Position numbers and translations under genes: made by a program. From Triplophysa rosa (taxonomy: Eukaryota; Chordata; Actinopteri; Cypriniformes; Nemacheilidae), in the NCBI RefSeq assembly GCF_024868665.1, contig NC_079908.1:1284753-1348752 (forward strand): a DNA stretch of 64,000 nt. Direction: 5' to 3'. The notes under the pieces are model-generated. The model was not told the origin of the DNA. It saw only the letters and a program-made list of their open reading frames with translations, and ran no database searches. The stretch's first letter is position 1; each line of letters begins with the position of its first letter. Shown here piece by piece: positions 15,684 through 27,339 of this stretch.

Positions 15684-15905
15684 TGAAGTTCACCCACAGG
15701 TGAAATTTTGTCATCATTTATTCGCCTTCTTGTCATTTCAAACCTGTATGACTTTCTTTCTTCTGCAGAACACAAAAGAAGATATTTTGAAGAATGTTGG
15801 TAACCGAACAACGGCGGTACCCTTTCACGTTTATTGTACGGACACTAAACTAAATGAAAATCAATGGGCACCACCATTGTTCGGTTACCAATGTTCTAAC
15901 CATTC
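15684..15905. mobile_element. Cyprinid fold-back repeat
   Basis: Contains the widespread fish motif GTATGACTTTCTTTCTTCTG followed by GAACACAAAAGAAGATATTTTG. A foldback follows in which GGTAACCGAACAACGGCGGT pairs with its complement about 90 bases further on. I recognise this as a very common repeat of cyprinid genomes, non-coding and short. Confidence 0.65.
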
Positions 15906-17898
15906 ACCAGCAGTTGACCCGAGCAGTTGATCTGTTGCACTGTTTGTCAACTCAAAGAGATTGAATTGTGTGCTTGCATTTATACCCGTGATGGTACAGT
16001 TAAAAGCAGTAGTTACCCAGGAGTGCAGCATGTGTTGTCACACCCGTGGATTTAACAGGTTAATTATTCCCTTATCTCTCATACGTGTTGGACGAAAGAC
16101 GAGACGGCTGCTGTTCTCACATCTCTCTGGCAATAATTCAGATCACATGAGGCTTTTAGCCAAAGGTATCTCAGCTACAGATGACGACCTACAAGCAAAT
16201 GAGCTATCAGCCTGCCCACATTTTATCACCCGATGAAACATCTCCATCTTTTTACAGCTTGAACAAATCCATTGTGAGCTTGGAAACAAATGGATTTTTC
16301 ATTTGTGGGCTGTGAAACATGACAACTTCGTTGTGCTTAGACAGAACGGGAAGGTGTCGTCCCATTTCACACCCATGATAATGATGCTGTACACCATGTT
16401 ACATGTCTTCTCATCTGTGGACTTCAAAGCAGCTGCTTGCCAATGACTCCTGGAGCACGATTCATGCCAGGCATGGCACACAAGACATCTCTGCTGTAAT
16501 GAGGTGAACGTAAATATCATCATCACCGCCCCCCATTATAGAGGACAGAAAGTGCTGGAAGTGGTTTAATCATTCTCACCTGTTTAATGGGGTATAGTAC
16601 ACCCAGTCGTAATCTTTTAGTAGCAGTACATAAAGTCTGCCAAAAAGCTACACACTTTGAATCGGCAGATGGTGCAAATCCCATAAATCACACCATATAT
16701 GACACTCACGCAAGATAAAGGCCTTCGGGTTTATACCGGGTTTCCGGCACTAAAAATACACTTTTCTACAGTAGCAACAGATCTGGAAATGTTTCACGCG
16801 AGTGCTGCTTCGACTTTACTAAAATCTTTTTCGAGTGGTAATGTTAGTGCATGGATGTACTGTACTTGTGACCTATCGCCACAAGTATATATGCGATCTA
16901 CTAAAGCTACTTAAATAAGACATCATCCATCAGAAATAGTGAGTTCAAGTACAGACAATTTAAACACCGATTTTGTGGCGGGCCCCACAAAAACACAAGA
17001 AACAAGAGCACAGAAAACTAATTGTTGCACAAATAACATGAATGAGTCTCTGGTGGATGTATAATTTCAGCTGGTGGCATATAAATGCTGCAAAATTTCC
17101 CCCCAAATTATTGAAAAGGTACAAAATGAAAAAGAAGGACAGCACGTGGCTCCAATAGCTGCAAGTCGTGGTGTTCTTCTGAATTATGCTATTTGTTTTT
17201 CAATTCTAAAAGCCTTTGAGGGTTTGCTTTCAACATATTTCACGAGGTCCCTAAAGACAGAGAGAAAAAAGAAAGCATGCGAGTCTAGAGGAGTCAGAGT
17301 AGTTTGGGGGCATCATGTTTTCCTAATGGAGCGAGCTTCATAGGGAATTCACTGCCCACAACTCCCTCTCCTCCTCCTTCCCTGTTCATTCTCAATCTGT
17401 GCCAGTGCCAAACACACATGAATATGCATAAACAGCAGTGTTGTGTGGTGGAGACAACGTTCCCTCGCTGCGTTTTGGCTCTTCTATCCAATGTATATTC
17501 ATATTCCATTTCCATTTGATGTTCACACAGTTTCAGGGTTCAAGTCATATTGAGCACCATATGGAACTATAGCCTGATGCTTTGTGCTGCATTATTTATT
17601 AAGAATTTAACCATGTGCACTAAAACTCACGTCTCATTTACAGACCATCATCTCAAGTTCAGCTCATTTTTTGCTAATGTACAGAGCAGGCGAGCATTAA
17701 CAGAGTAAACAGCTATCTCTGCTCATGTCTTGTCAAACCTTTTAAATTCACACCATGTTTCAGGGCTTCATCAAGCTTGAGGGAGGTAACGTTATATCTA
17801 CCTTTATCTGCTGGAAATTATGACAAGTGGTTCCAGTCCTAAGGGAACCGTGCTTTCCCCCATTTGAGAAATTCTGTGGCGATGTCATTTATTGTGAG
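15906..17898. other. No gene seen
   Basis: Non-coding stretch; several short chance frames but no exon-like conservation or element ends that I can support. Confidence 0.55.
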
Positions 17899-18164
17899 TA
17901 GGGTGACCGTACGTGCCATTTTTCCTGGACACATCCTGGCCAGAATTTTGGGTGTGTCCTTCGGAGGTCGCATTTGTCCACCGCGTACATCACCGAGGTC
18001 TTCATTTTTTAGTAAAAAAATATTATAAATTAACATTTATTTCTATTAAGATGTATAATCATTCTAGTTTCATTCACACCTTGAAATATAACGGTTGCTT
18101 TTCTGAAATAAAACCCGAAATAATAAACCTCAATGCATTGGACAAATGCGACCTCCGGAGGACC
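17899..18164. repeat. Inverted-repeat element (candidate MITE)
   Basis: GGAGGTCGCATTTGTCCA near the left is repeated as its complement (TGGACAAATGCGACCTCC) near the right, about 170 bases apart. The left part starts AGGGTGACCGTACGTGCC. No coding capacity; no clear TSD. Confidence 0.5.
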
Positions 18165-18204
18165 TCTTTTTTTTTCATTGCCCTTCATTGGATTCATTGC
18201 CGGA

Positions 18205-18290
18205 TTTCTTCATTGCCCTACTGACCAGCCTTTCAACCAGCACGACCAGCCCTCTCCAAATGGTCCACAATGCAGCAGCACGTATGCTTT
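18205..18290 (+). pseudogene. LINE reverse-transcriptase C-terminal fragment
   Basis: A short piece encoding a pattern like Ser-Pro-Leu-Gln-Met-Val-His-Asn-Ala-Ala-Ala-Arg. This matches the conserved (L/M)VxNAAAR block that follows the DYCN motif in CR1/L2/Rex-type LINE proteins. Only about 30 codons are recognisable before the frame is lost. Confidence 0.5.
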
Positions 18291-18452
18291 TCAGTAAAGC
18301 CCATGCAGTGGCTTTACTGAACCGACAACCGACAGCAGCCTGCATAAAAATCGCATAAAAGTCTCTAACACCGCACCCTGACACCTCAACATCAACTCAC
18401 TCCTACAATGAGCAACAGCTCAAAAAAAACCCCACCAAATCACTCATAAACC

Positions 18453-18494
18453 CTGGACCACAAAGCCAGTCATGAGTCGCACGGATATATACAC
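18453..18494. repeat. Left part of a common fish repeat, split by a hAT insertion
   Basis: CTGGACCACAAAGCCAGTCA followed by a TATATACAC stretch. It continues at 19370-19560 (GGGTCAAAATTTTCGATTTT, then ATGCCAAAAATCATT). I recall these as two halves of one abundant cyprinid repeat, here separated by the 867-bp hAT element. Confidence 0.55.
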
Positions 18495-19361
18495 TAGAGC
18501 TGAAGATCTTTGCCCGAACCCGACCCGACGGGTTCGGTCGGGTTCGGGCTAAATTTCTATCATTTTACACGGGCTCGGGCCGGGCTCGGGCTTGCGCGGT
18601 AAATGAGCGGTCATGTGATGCGTTCCGATTAGCGCGACAAAGATGCAAAAATGGATGCTGAGGGTTGCAACACATTCTCACTCCCGACTCGTCACATATT
18701 TATGCTCGGTCAGCGCCCCTCGGCATCACTTTTGAACGCGCAGGGTACTCCTTTGACGTCGTTTTTCGACGTGAAGGGCACGCTAATTTCACCGTCATTA
18801 TGAAAATGTATATTAGATATAATTTGCAATGATGATGTTTCGGGGTTTAATTTAAGTTTAATGGCCAGGATAATTGCATTTACATGACACTATTCAGACA
18901 GTTTGAGCAAATAATGTTTATTGAATGTTTAAAACAGTTTATTTATCGTAATATAAAACACATAATACAAGCAGTCACAATGTCGTACGTTGTACGTTTT
19001 GTACGTTTTGGTTGCACCAGCAACTAAAGCAAAGTCTGAGGTGTGGAAAAGTTTTGACCATGTGCATAATGAGAATAATGAGCCAGTGGGATATGTGAGA
19101 TGTTACGATGTTACAGAGGACTTATTTATTTATTTCTTCCAACATCCAAGTGGCCTATAGCCTACGTTAGTCATTAATAAATTATGTTAAAACATGTATA
19201 AATGCCTCATTCTTGACAAAAAGCTGTGTGCGTGCGCACATTTGAATAGCCTAATGTCGGGCTGTAAACGGGTTCGGGCTTTTAAAAAGCTGTCAATCAA
19301 AATGTACTTGTCGGGCTCGGGCACTGTCGGGCCTAACTTTTAAGGCCCGATTACAGCTCTA
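18495..19361. mobile_element. hAT-type MITE, 867 bp, 8-bp target duplication
   Basis: Ends TAGAGCTG and CAGCTCTA, flanked by ATATACAC at 18487-18494 and 19362-19369. Subterminal regions carry repeated GGGTTCGGGC / GCCCGAACCC motifs on both sides. Inside it lies a truncated copy of the MITE seen at 15110 (starting about 18664). No transposase frame. Confidence 0.85.
18664..18800. mobile_element. Truncated palindromic MITE nested in the hAT element
   Basis: Begins GCAACACATTCTCACTCCC and continues through CGTCACATAT and CGGTCAGCGCCC, matching one arm of the element at 15110-15481. The opposite arm is not seen inside the hAT element, so the copy is one-sided. Confidence 0.6.
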
Positions 19362-19369
19362 ATATACAC

Positions 19370-19560
19370 TGTGTGGGTCAAAATTTTCGATTTTTATTTT
19401 ATGCCAAAAATCATTTGGATATTAAGTAAAGATCGTGTTCCATTAACATATTTGGTAAATTTCCTATCGTAAATATCAAAACGTCATTTTTGTGAGTGGA
19501 TGCAGCAAAATCGCTAACAAAAATGTCAGGAAACACGCCTACAAACTTTACTCGCTGCTG
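19370..19560. repeat. Right part of the repeat interrupted by the hAT element
   Basis: Continues the repeat that begins before the hAT insertion, with GATATTAAGTAAAGATC and following AT-rich sequence. The two halves together would restore one uninterrupted repeat copy. Confidence 0.5.
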
Positions 19561-19785
19561 CCAGCAGTTTGGTAATTACCCACACAAGTTTGGTAGATAC
19601 CTTAAAATTTCAACTTAGAATTTCAGCTTCTGGGTTCATCTACTCTCCACAACTTCATTACAGTGTAAACCCATAGACAGTGTTAAAACAAACCTGTTTC
19701 TTCTTAGCAACGGCCTGCTACAGCGCCTCTGATGAACAACTTCAAGGCCATTTTCTCAATATTTCGATTTTTTGGCACCCTCAGC

Positions 19786-20306
19786 GTCAGGATCGGGGTG
19801 AGACATGGACAGAGGACCCAGGTGCAGACAGCGGGTAAGGGGTTAACAAGACGTTTAATAATAACAAAGACAAAACCAAAAACCCACAAGGGGGTAACAT
19901 AACAAAACAGGGGAATATAATAACATGACAAGACAGGACTAAGACTAACTACACTTAAACTAGACTAAAGTTAACATTTGACATGAACTACACATAACTA
20001 AACTAGACTAGACTTGACAAGGCACAGGAACTCACCATACAAATCACAATGAACCAGCACAGGACAGAAAACACAGGGGCATTATAAAGGGATCAAATCA
20101 AGAGGGGAACAGGTGCAGGGCATGAAGTCATTAACAAGCAATAATGAGGAAACGAGGGGGGCGGGGACAAAGACGAGACCAGAGAGAGTGCATGACATGT
20201 CAAAACAGGCATTGTCATGTCTCTCTCTACACAAAACACGAGGCTCTGTCATGATCCTGCCACTAGATCAAGAGAAACATGACATGATGGGGCAGAATCA
20301 TGACAG
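19786..20306 (-). mobile_element. LTR (3' LTR on the minus strand)
   Basis: This is the reverse complement of the same LTR family found intact as a solo LTR at 55208-55687. Shared blocks include ACCTGGGTCC, AACCAGCACAGGACAGAA-like and GGCATTATAAAGGGAT (a TATA-type promoter as read on the minus strand). Read on the minus strand it starts TGTCATGATTCTGCC at 20306 and ends near 19786. Just outside its start, at 20307-20330, is a purine-rich stretch (minus strand AAGGAGGGGC) that fits a polypurine tract. Confidence 0.7.
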
Positions 20307-20962
20307 AAGCCCCTCCTTAAGGAGCGGCAACCTGATGCTCCTCAAGGCAACAAACAAGACGGGACAGACAGTGACACAGACAAAAACAGGGCAACATGAT
20401 AAATACAATAACCATAAAGGGAGCACAAGAGTCCAAGGGGTGGGAGCACAAGAATCCAAGGGGGGGAAGCACAAGAGTCCAAGGGGGGAGCACAAGAGTC
20501 AAAATAAAGTCCACACAAGGGCATGACTGGGGAACAAACACAATAATGCCGGCTGCACCGGACTGGATGCCCATGGCTGGGCGGGACTGGACGCCGGCTG
20601 CTGGACAGGACTAGACACCTGCGACTGGGCATCGCTCTCTGGTGACTGGACCGGACTGGATGACCGGGTGCACCGGACTGGATGGCCAACTGCACCGGAC
20701 TAGATGCCAGCTGAACCGGACTGGAATGCCGGCTGGGATGCCTGCGGGAGTGCCGGCTGGAGTGCCGGTGGGGATCTGTGGTGGGAACAGGATACCGGCG
20801 GCCTCGACCCTGGAGGGGAACCCGACGACCTCGACCCTGGAAGGGAGCCCGGCGGCCTCGACCCCGGACAGGAACCCGGCGGCCTCGACCCTGGAAGGGA
20901 GCCCGGCGACCTCGACCCCGGATTGGTGCCCGGCGGCCCACGACCCCGGAAGGGCACTCAGT
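20307..20962 (-). mobile_element. Residual internal region of an LTR retrotransposon with minisatellites
   Basis: Lies between the LTR at 19786-20306 and a partial second LTR beginning about 20963. No protease, reverse transcriptase or integrase remains. It contains a CACAAGAGTCCAAGGGG repeat (about 20427-20500), an irregular GGACTGGATGCC repeat (20541-20790) and a 27-bp minisatellite (20803-20957). A long minus-strand frame here, with a repeating Gly-Arg-Gly-Arg-Arg pattern, is a by-product of the 27-bp repeats. Confidence 0.55.
20803..20957. repeat. 27-bp minisatellite, about 6 units
   Basis: Tandem units of the form CTCGACCCTGGAAGGGAGCC followed by CGGCGGC, varying at a few positions. The unit length is a multiple of three, so all frames stay open. 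Confidence 0.85.
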
Positions 20963-21400
20963 TTCCAGAGTCAAGAGGGGAACAGGTGCAGGGCATGAAA
21001 TCATTAACAAGCAATAATGAGGAAACGAGGGTGTAACAAAGTTCAATAGAAGGGAAGGAAGTAGGCGGGAACCGGCGAACATTTAAACCATAAACTTTAA
21101 TCAAAAATAAACAAACAATAACACAGAAGTAAAAGGCCGGCAGCCACCTCACGGTCGACTGCCGGCCACACAAACATAAATAAAACTTAACATTTCCGGG
21201 CCCGGTCCTCTCTCCTCGGCAGTCCCATCGCTCGTCCTCTTATGCTCCCTAGCTCCCCGTGAGGCATGCGGGACCGGTGCGCGTACAGCTGATACTCATA
21301 ATCACTCACGCCACCGGCCCCGCCTTCCTGCCCCACGGCTCTCGTCCCGCCTTCCTCACTACAGAGGGGGTGGGGACAAAGACGAGACCAGAGAGAGTGT
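20963..21400 (-). mobile_element. Partial second LTR, interrupted by a solo LTR
   Basis: 20970-21031 and 21364-21399 together match 20097-20190 of the first LTR (GAGGGGAACAGGTGCAGGGC through GAGACCAGAGAGAGTG). The match is split by the 332-bp insertion at 21032-21363. This order shows that the solo LTR arrived after this LTR. Confidence 0.7.
21032..21363 (-). mobile_element. Solo LTR, 332 bp, nested, 5-bp target duplication
   Basis: Starts TGTAACAAAG, ends CTCACTACA, flanked by GAGGG at 21027-21031 and 21364-21368. The target is the older LTR, whose uninterrupted sequence is visible at 20097-20190. That copy confirms both insertion boundaries independently of the TSD. Confidence 0.82.
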
Positions 21401-23266
21401 TTTTCTAAAGAAACATGTAATACACATGCACATGATGTTGCTCCTGTGAAAATTCAGGTTTTTGAAGTTTACTCAAAGATAATATTATTTACAAATCTTG
21501 CACTTGAAATACCACTTTTTAGTTACAAATTTTTGTGTAAATGTCCCCTAACATTGCTATCTATTGTTTACCTCCAGTTTCAACACTACTCCTACATCAT
21601 GGTCACATAGCCCAGCCCCTCAGCTAATAGAAAGTACCTACAGCAGAGTGCGAGCTAAAAGGATTTCTATAAAGCAACACTGCAAAGGGCTATACAAACA
21701 AGTATGTATGATCAAGTGTTTATTTCTTTCTTCACAATTTCATGGCTTTGTGCCTTGTCTGTGTGATATGTGTACTTTGATACAGTAGCGTAGCTGTGTT
21801 ATTCCCCTCTGTGTCAAATCAAGCTTTAAAGTGAAGGAAAAAAGCAGTTATTGAAGCTCACACTACGGCTGAAAAAATATCTGACCCAAAGAAAAAGAGC
21901 ATCAACCACAGGGCTTCTGGCAGTCAACAAACACTGGCCCTCATAGTCCATGGAAAGGCCAACTGAAACAGATCAGTGGTCATTTGAGAAGAGCTTTAAA
22001 AAAACTCACAAAACATACAAATCTGATGTCAACGCATGCTCTTGTTCAGCTGTATTTTTAGGTGACTAAAACTGCTCAACAGAAACTGCCTGTATGATCA
22101 TTAAAACATAATGGAAACTAACTTTTGCAAAGTTTGCGTTGATTATCATAATGTTTAACATCAAAATTCAAAATGTAAGCACAGTTTTGAACAAAACACG
22201 TTTTAGACATTGTAGTAGACACCGTGTGGTATTGTTGAGATGCTGAAGTATGTGGTTGTGGGGTCACTGGGTACAGAAATAATAAAGTATTGATTTTCAG
22301 ATTTGAAGGGATTGTGGGATTATAACATAATACAATGATTCGGAGAGCCAAGAAATATGCTCACTATTAGGTCCAAAATGATTTGTAGGGTTTCTCACAA
22401 TGCTACAATTATTATGCATTATTATTATTATTATTATATTACACAGCCTTCCTTTATTCTGCTAAAATTAGAATTTTATGTGCTCAGAGTTGTTGTTAGG
22501 AAAATGTTAAGTGTTAACAGCTTTCTTTCTTTTAAAACAGAACAATTTCATGTATACCGGAATCTAATCTTCAGTATGTCACAATTCATGCAAGCCTCTT
22601 TAATTCCTGCCCAAAACCCTCACAGGAGCAGAGATGCTTTCTTGCCCTTTCTCTTTCTACACACATTATGCAGGTACACAATTTTCCATGATAAACCTGT
22701 GATAAAACTGTTCATCATACATGCAGATTAAAGCTAATAGCCTGTGTTCCAGATATTATACAGCTCTGGAAAAAAATCTAAGAAATGTGGTCATCACTAG
22801 GACCATTTTAATAGCACAAACTATGCCATTGATTATAATGAAGGAATATTGACTATGCCAAAACATTAAAACCAAAAGGTTTGAATGTGAAAAAGAGAGG
22901 TTCAGTTCTGGTTTTACTCGCAGAGGATCCAAACACCAAGCTCTGACCCAGAACACCAGAGTGTCACTAAAAACAGAGAAGACAGCTCACAGAGGTGACA
23001 CGACTGAGACACAGAATAAATACCACACACACAGTGTTATGACAGTGTTAGTTTGTCACGTGTTTCATAACAATACAAATGTATTCCAGATTAAACTGAT
23101 AGGGAAATATTAAATTGGTCAGAGTTTATTAAGTTTATGTATAAACACAATATTACTGTGTAACATGCATACTGTTATTTGGTTTTATTATTGTACCTTT
23201 CAAGTGGTTTCCTATGGTGCTATTTCTGGGTCATACCGCCAGGGGCCTAGAGGGCGCTAATTAGTT
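21401..23266. other. No gene seen
   Basis: AT-rich non-coding DNA with a short (TTA)n run near 22415-22440. A CAGCTCTGGAAAAAAATC motif at 22762 resembles a Tc1-type transposon end, but its partner was not found. Confidence 0.55.
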
Positions 23267-23957
23267 GAGGCAACCGTATGTAACCTCTGTTCCCTGATGG
23301 AGGGAACGAGACGTTGTGTCGAACCGACAGATGGGGTTTGACTTGAGAACCTATCATCTTCTGACTAATTTTGAAAAGGCCAATGATATTGGCGAATGAA
23401 ATTTGCATGCCGGACTCCACCCCGGATATCCGGGTATAAAGGGGAGACGGCAAGCTGCATTCGTTCACCTTTTGTGCTGAGGAGCCTGAGAGCATCTTTC
23501 GACTGCTGCAGTGGGCGGCAAGCATTGTGGCATGAAGGACACAACGTCTCGTTCCCTCCATCAGAGAACAGAGGTTACATACGTAACCCAAGACGTTCCC
23601 TTTCTGTCGGTCTCTCGACGTTGTGTCGAACCGACAGATGGGGTTCCTATCGAAAACGCCACGGCGCTATGCCGCGTCACAATCTCTAGCGAAGCGACGC
23701 TGACTGGCCTAGGCATGTCAGACGTGAGCACTAGCGGGAAATTGTAACCATCCAGTGGAGTGGTAGGGGGTCCCAGAGCTTTGGAAAGGTGGGAAGCCCC
23801 TGACATCGGCCGTCACAGGCGGAGGCCTTGTTTCTCTAACAGCGAGAAGCCGCCCGGCACCGTAAGGGCCACTGGGGAAGCGTTATTTCCTCACTGAGGA
23901 GACGCGCTACGGAGGCAACTTCCTACCGTAGGGAGGAGTTTAGTGGAGACACCAACA
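23267..23957 (-). mobile_element. DIRS element, 3' end fragment (copy A)
   Basis: The reverse complement of the right end of the DIRS copy at 43701-47117. It contains the right inverted terminal repeat (about 23270-23480), the internal complementary region (about 23536-23640) and about 300 bases of 3' non-coding sequence. The element is cut off at about 23957, so all coding sequence is gone. An ATTTGCAT octamer lies at 23401-23408 with a GTATAAAGGGG TATA motif after it. Confidence 0.85.
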
Positions 23958-26900
23958 TGGCGGGATGACTGGTGGTTCCTATTGGTCCCCAGCATCTCGA
24001 TATACAGGCAGAGAATGTTCCCAAGGTGGTCGGGCATTGTCTCAACTTGGGTACCTTTCATAATTTCCATCCTGCTTGGACATCAAGGGAGAGCTCCCTG
24101 CACCTGTTTGCTGGTTCTTGCAACATGTTGGTTAGGGTGTTTCCTATCTTTGAGGAGATGCACTGCAGCAGTCCTGGATGAAACAGCAGGTGGGATGGCA
24201 TGATTGGCCTCCAAGCAAATGCCTGTAGTGCTGCGTCATGGGGAGTGGCGTTGACTAGCTAACCCCCCCCTTCGCAGTTTTGGTTGTGAGGAGGAAGTTC
24301 ACTTCAGCTCGGTTGACATTAGCTTGTTTCTTGCCCAGAGGTCAAGTGTCTTTAAACTGGTGGCGATGGACACGTCTGATGATTGGTTCTTCCTGCTCCC
24401 GCTCATCTTGACTCTGTGAGTGATGGGGGAGCACCTGTCTACAATCACAGGAAGTCCCACCCAGTGTGGCAGAAGTTTCTTGGACAACAGATGGGAGGTT
24501 GTCTCACGTAGCAGGGCAAAGTTATGACACCAAATCTCGTCACCCACATCACGTTCCTCTTATGAATCTTGCCGGGTGCAGCATGCTCTCTGGCCTTCAC
24601 GTTTTCTGTAGTGATTGCTGGGCAAAATCAGGTGTCACACTTCGGTGTCTTTCGTTGAAGTACTGGTGAGCGGTGTAGGGTGTGACAAGGTTGGAGTCTC
24701 TTGGCTGGCACTTTGAATGTTGTGGTGGTGCCGTCTGACCTTAGGCCATCAGATCAAACAGAGACACACACGTCGGTTGGTTTGTGGTCCCTCTGGTGGC
24801 GGTGGACACAAGGGGGCTGTTCCCGTCCCAGTTTTCATGTTAACAGACACATACTTCTCCAGCGTACTGCTCGTTGTTCAGTTGGTTCATTACACTTGGC
24901 TGGCTGAGACTGGTTCAGAGAATGGAGTCAGGCTTGTATACTCGTTTGTTTCCAAAACCTCTGTGCCTGATGTCGGTCCTGGAGTGGGCATTTCTGTCTG
25001 AGCTGGTTATCAGTGGCAGTCTGAAGCTGGAGAACATGTGGAGGTGTGCTGTGATGCAGTTGTGTGTCTCGTGGGCTGCTGGGCAGTACTCTACCCGCTT
25101 GGTGAACTTGCATGTGATTGTAAAAAGTCATAGTTGCCCCTTGTTGACCTGGGCACAGGTCACACACAATCTTTCTTGATGTCCTGGAGTTGGCTGCTTT
25201 GCGTCATAGTGAGGGTGTGAAGTTTGCTGGTTGGAGCTAGAACCAAACTAAACATCTACTAATGTGCTCTGTAGCTGCATACCGGGGCAGTGCGCCACTT
25301 CTTTGTGTGTTAGTGGCTTTGGTGCCATGGTGTCTGGCCCATGGTGCGTCGTAGGCATACATCAGCATGACCCCCCTTTGTTCCTGGAAAGTTGCAAGCA
25401 GTGGCGCTGTGTTGTTACAGGAACAAACTAGAGGATTTTGCTTATCAGACGCAGCAAGGTTGGACATATTGAAAGGGAGGTGGAGGGGTTTGAGAGGTGG
25501 TTTAGCATCGCTTGTGAGCGTTGGTGGTTGCTTAAGTAAATCTGTATTGTAGGCGGAGCCAGTGTGGGTGGGTGTGATGCGGGCGGCGTGAGGTGCTAGC
25601 TGTGGCTTAGAAGCAATGCTTGGGATGGGCGGGTGGGTATTTGGTGACCACCGGTTGCCACAAAATGCCTCAGTTTTCACAGGTTGACTTTGAATGTTCT
25701 TTCACCTTTTCCCGCAGAGGAGCATATCGTGTTCATTTGTGATGACACTAGATGTCTGGAACAGGTGTTAATGCTCAACTGGCTTATGATTCACTATGTT
25801 TCTTGCCAAGTGATAGCGTGTGAAACTTAGCATAGCCTACTTTGAGTCTATGCAGGTAAGAAATTGTCTGATGGAGTTTTTTGTGAGCTGCTGCGATTTG
25901 AAGGATATTCAGGATAGCTGTCACTTGTGCTGTGATGTTTGGGGCCCCAGCTTGAAGTGTTGCAGTAGGACAGGCGTGTCGTTTTCCTCAAAACACCTGC
26001 TCTGGGCATGCAGTGCCTCACCATTGTGAAGTCGACCACGTTTTTGTGTGCATGGGATCTGTGGTGAGGAGGCGTTGACTGTTAAAAACATCACAGGTTG
26101 GTGGCAGGTCTCTATAATTACCTTCTGTGTTCTGATGTGAATGGAACATCGCTGGATGGCTTGTGAAGCATGGAGCAGCTCTTGTCATCTGGGTGCTCAG
26201 GCTGTGGTAAGAGCCCATGGGGCTGTGAGGTTCGCGAGAACCAGGAAGTAACAGGTTCAGCATTGGTTATTCCATTTCAAGTTCAAAACACGGGTGTCCT
26301 GGGCAGTTGCCTTGGTTGACAGGCATGAGTCCAATGGAAACTGCGTGCACTTGACAGCAGAGGAAATGTCTGATGCTGGTGTTGTTGTGGAGAGCGTGTG
26401 AACAGTGTAAAGGTGATGTCTAAGATATCTTCCCATAGTTCCTGTATGGTGCCTGCTATCATCATGTCACTTGGTGATGTGCCTTTGGCATGTCAGGGCA
26501 GGAAACGTCTGGGTCGTCAGCTGATTCGACCTTGAGACTGAGTTCTCGCGACCAACTGAGATGTCATGCCTGACTTTTGTGACCTGGCAATGCATTTCAG
26601 ACTGGTTGGCTGGCTGGAAAGTAGAAGTTCCCGTACTTGAGCCCAATTCTATTGTAATGGTTAAAGTCTCTTAGAGGCTACAAAACAATTCAGCAGGTCT
26701 TCGCTGGTGAAGAGAGAGCGTGTGTCCATCCGTGATATGTACATGGGGTGTACATGCTTGTGGAGCCGCTGGTCAGGTGTGTGGGAACTTCTTGTTTCAG
26801 TCATACCTCAGTTGAATATGCTGGGCCTTTACAAACGCCCTGAAGCCCTCATTCTCCACCACTAACATGCCTGTGAAGCCTCCTCAAAGTCCTTTGCACT
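23958..26900 (-). pseudogene. Degenerate LTR-retrotransposon-like region (tentative)
   Basis: About 3 kb of non-AT-rich sequence with scraps of minus-strand coding similarity and no intact frame. The best pieces are at 24299-24547, which resembles a retroviral-type integrase C-terminus (Leu-Pro-His-Trp-Val-Gly then Val-Asp-Arg, Arg-Val-Lys), and at about 25120-25180, with a Cys-x2-Cys like an integrase zinc finger. The rest (25180-26900) is unassigned. No LTRs were found around it. Confidence 0.35.
24299..24547 (-). pseudogene. Integrase C-terminal-like remnant
   Basis: An 82-codon minus-strand frame with Gly-Asp-Glu-x-Trp at its start, Leu-Leu-Pro-His-Trp-Val-Gly in the middle and Thr-His-Arg-Val-Lys after it. 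This order matches the C-terminal domain of Ty3/Gypsy-type integrases (GDxVW ... PxWxGP ... YR(V/I)). No catalytic core is readable nearby without frame changes. Confidence 0.45.
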
Positions 26901-27339
26901 TGCTAAAAATAAAATAAAATAAAAATGAAGAATGACTGCTGTGTATTTTTTTATTATGTTATATAGTTTTTAAGATTTGAGGGCTGAAAATTTGTGTTCT
27001 TTAATTACTGGGCATGAGATGCCCAAAATTTTGTAGTAAATATTCTGTGTGAAACACCTGCTTGTATGCCCATTTCATAAATGAAAGTGTTTGGAGTGCA
27101 GGTGTTTTAACATCGTTGAGGTGGTGTTATGTCTTGCCATCATACATGCTGTTCTTAAAATGGTACCGTGCAATTGACCTTTGACTTTTTACTCCACTCA
27201 TATAATGTCAAAGCCAAATTATCCTTTTACCTACTCAAAAACACAACAGATGATCTTGTTTGTTTAGTAAAGTTGTTATCTTAATCTTCTTAAATCTTTT
27301 TCCTTTCCCCACAAGTTATCTTTTCACTTATCAACTCAG

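Noticed and set aside
15961..16236. 91-codon plus-strand frame
   Set aside because: No start context, splice partner, motif or conservation that I can recognise; length is compatible with chance.
20342..21082. 246-codon minus-strand frame with Arg/Gly-rich repeats
   Set aside because: Open only because the 27-bp minisatellite keeps phase, and it runs through two LTR pieces. It is not a gene.
22762..22880. Complete Tc1-type transposon
   Set aside because: Only a terminal-like motif was visible and no matching inverted end was found, so no element is called.
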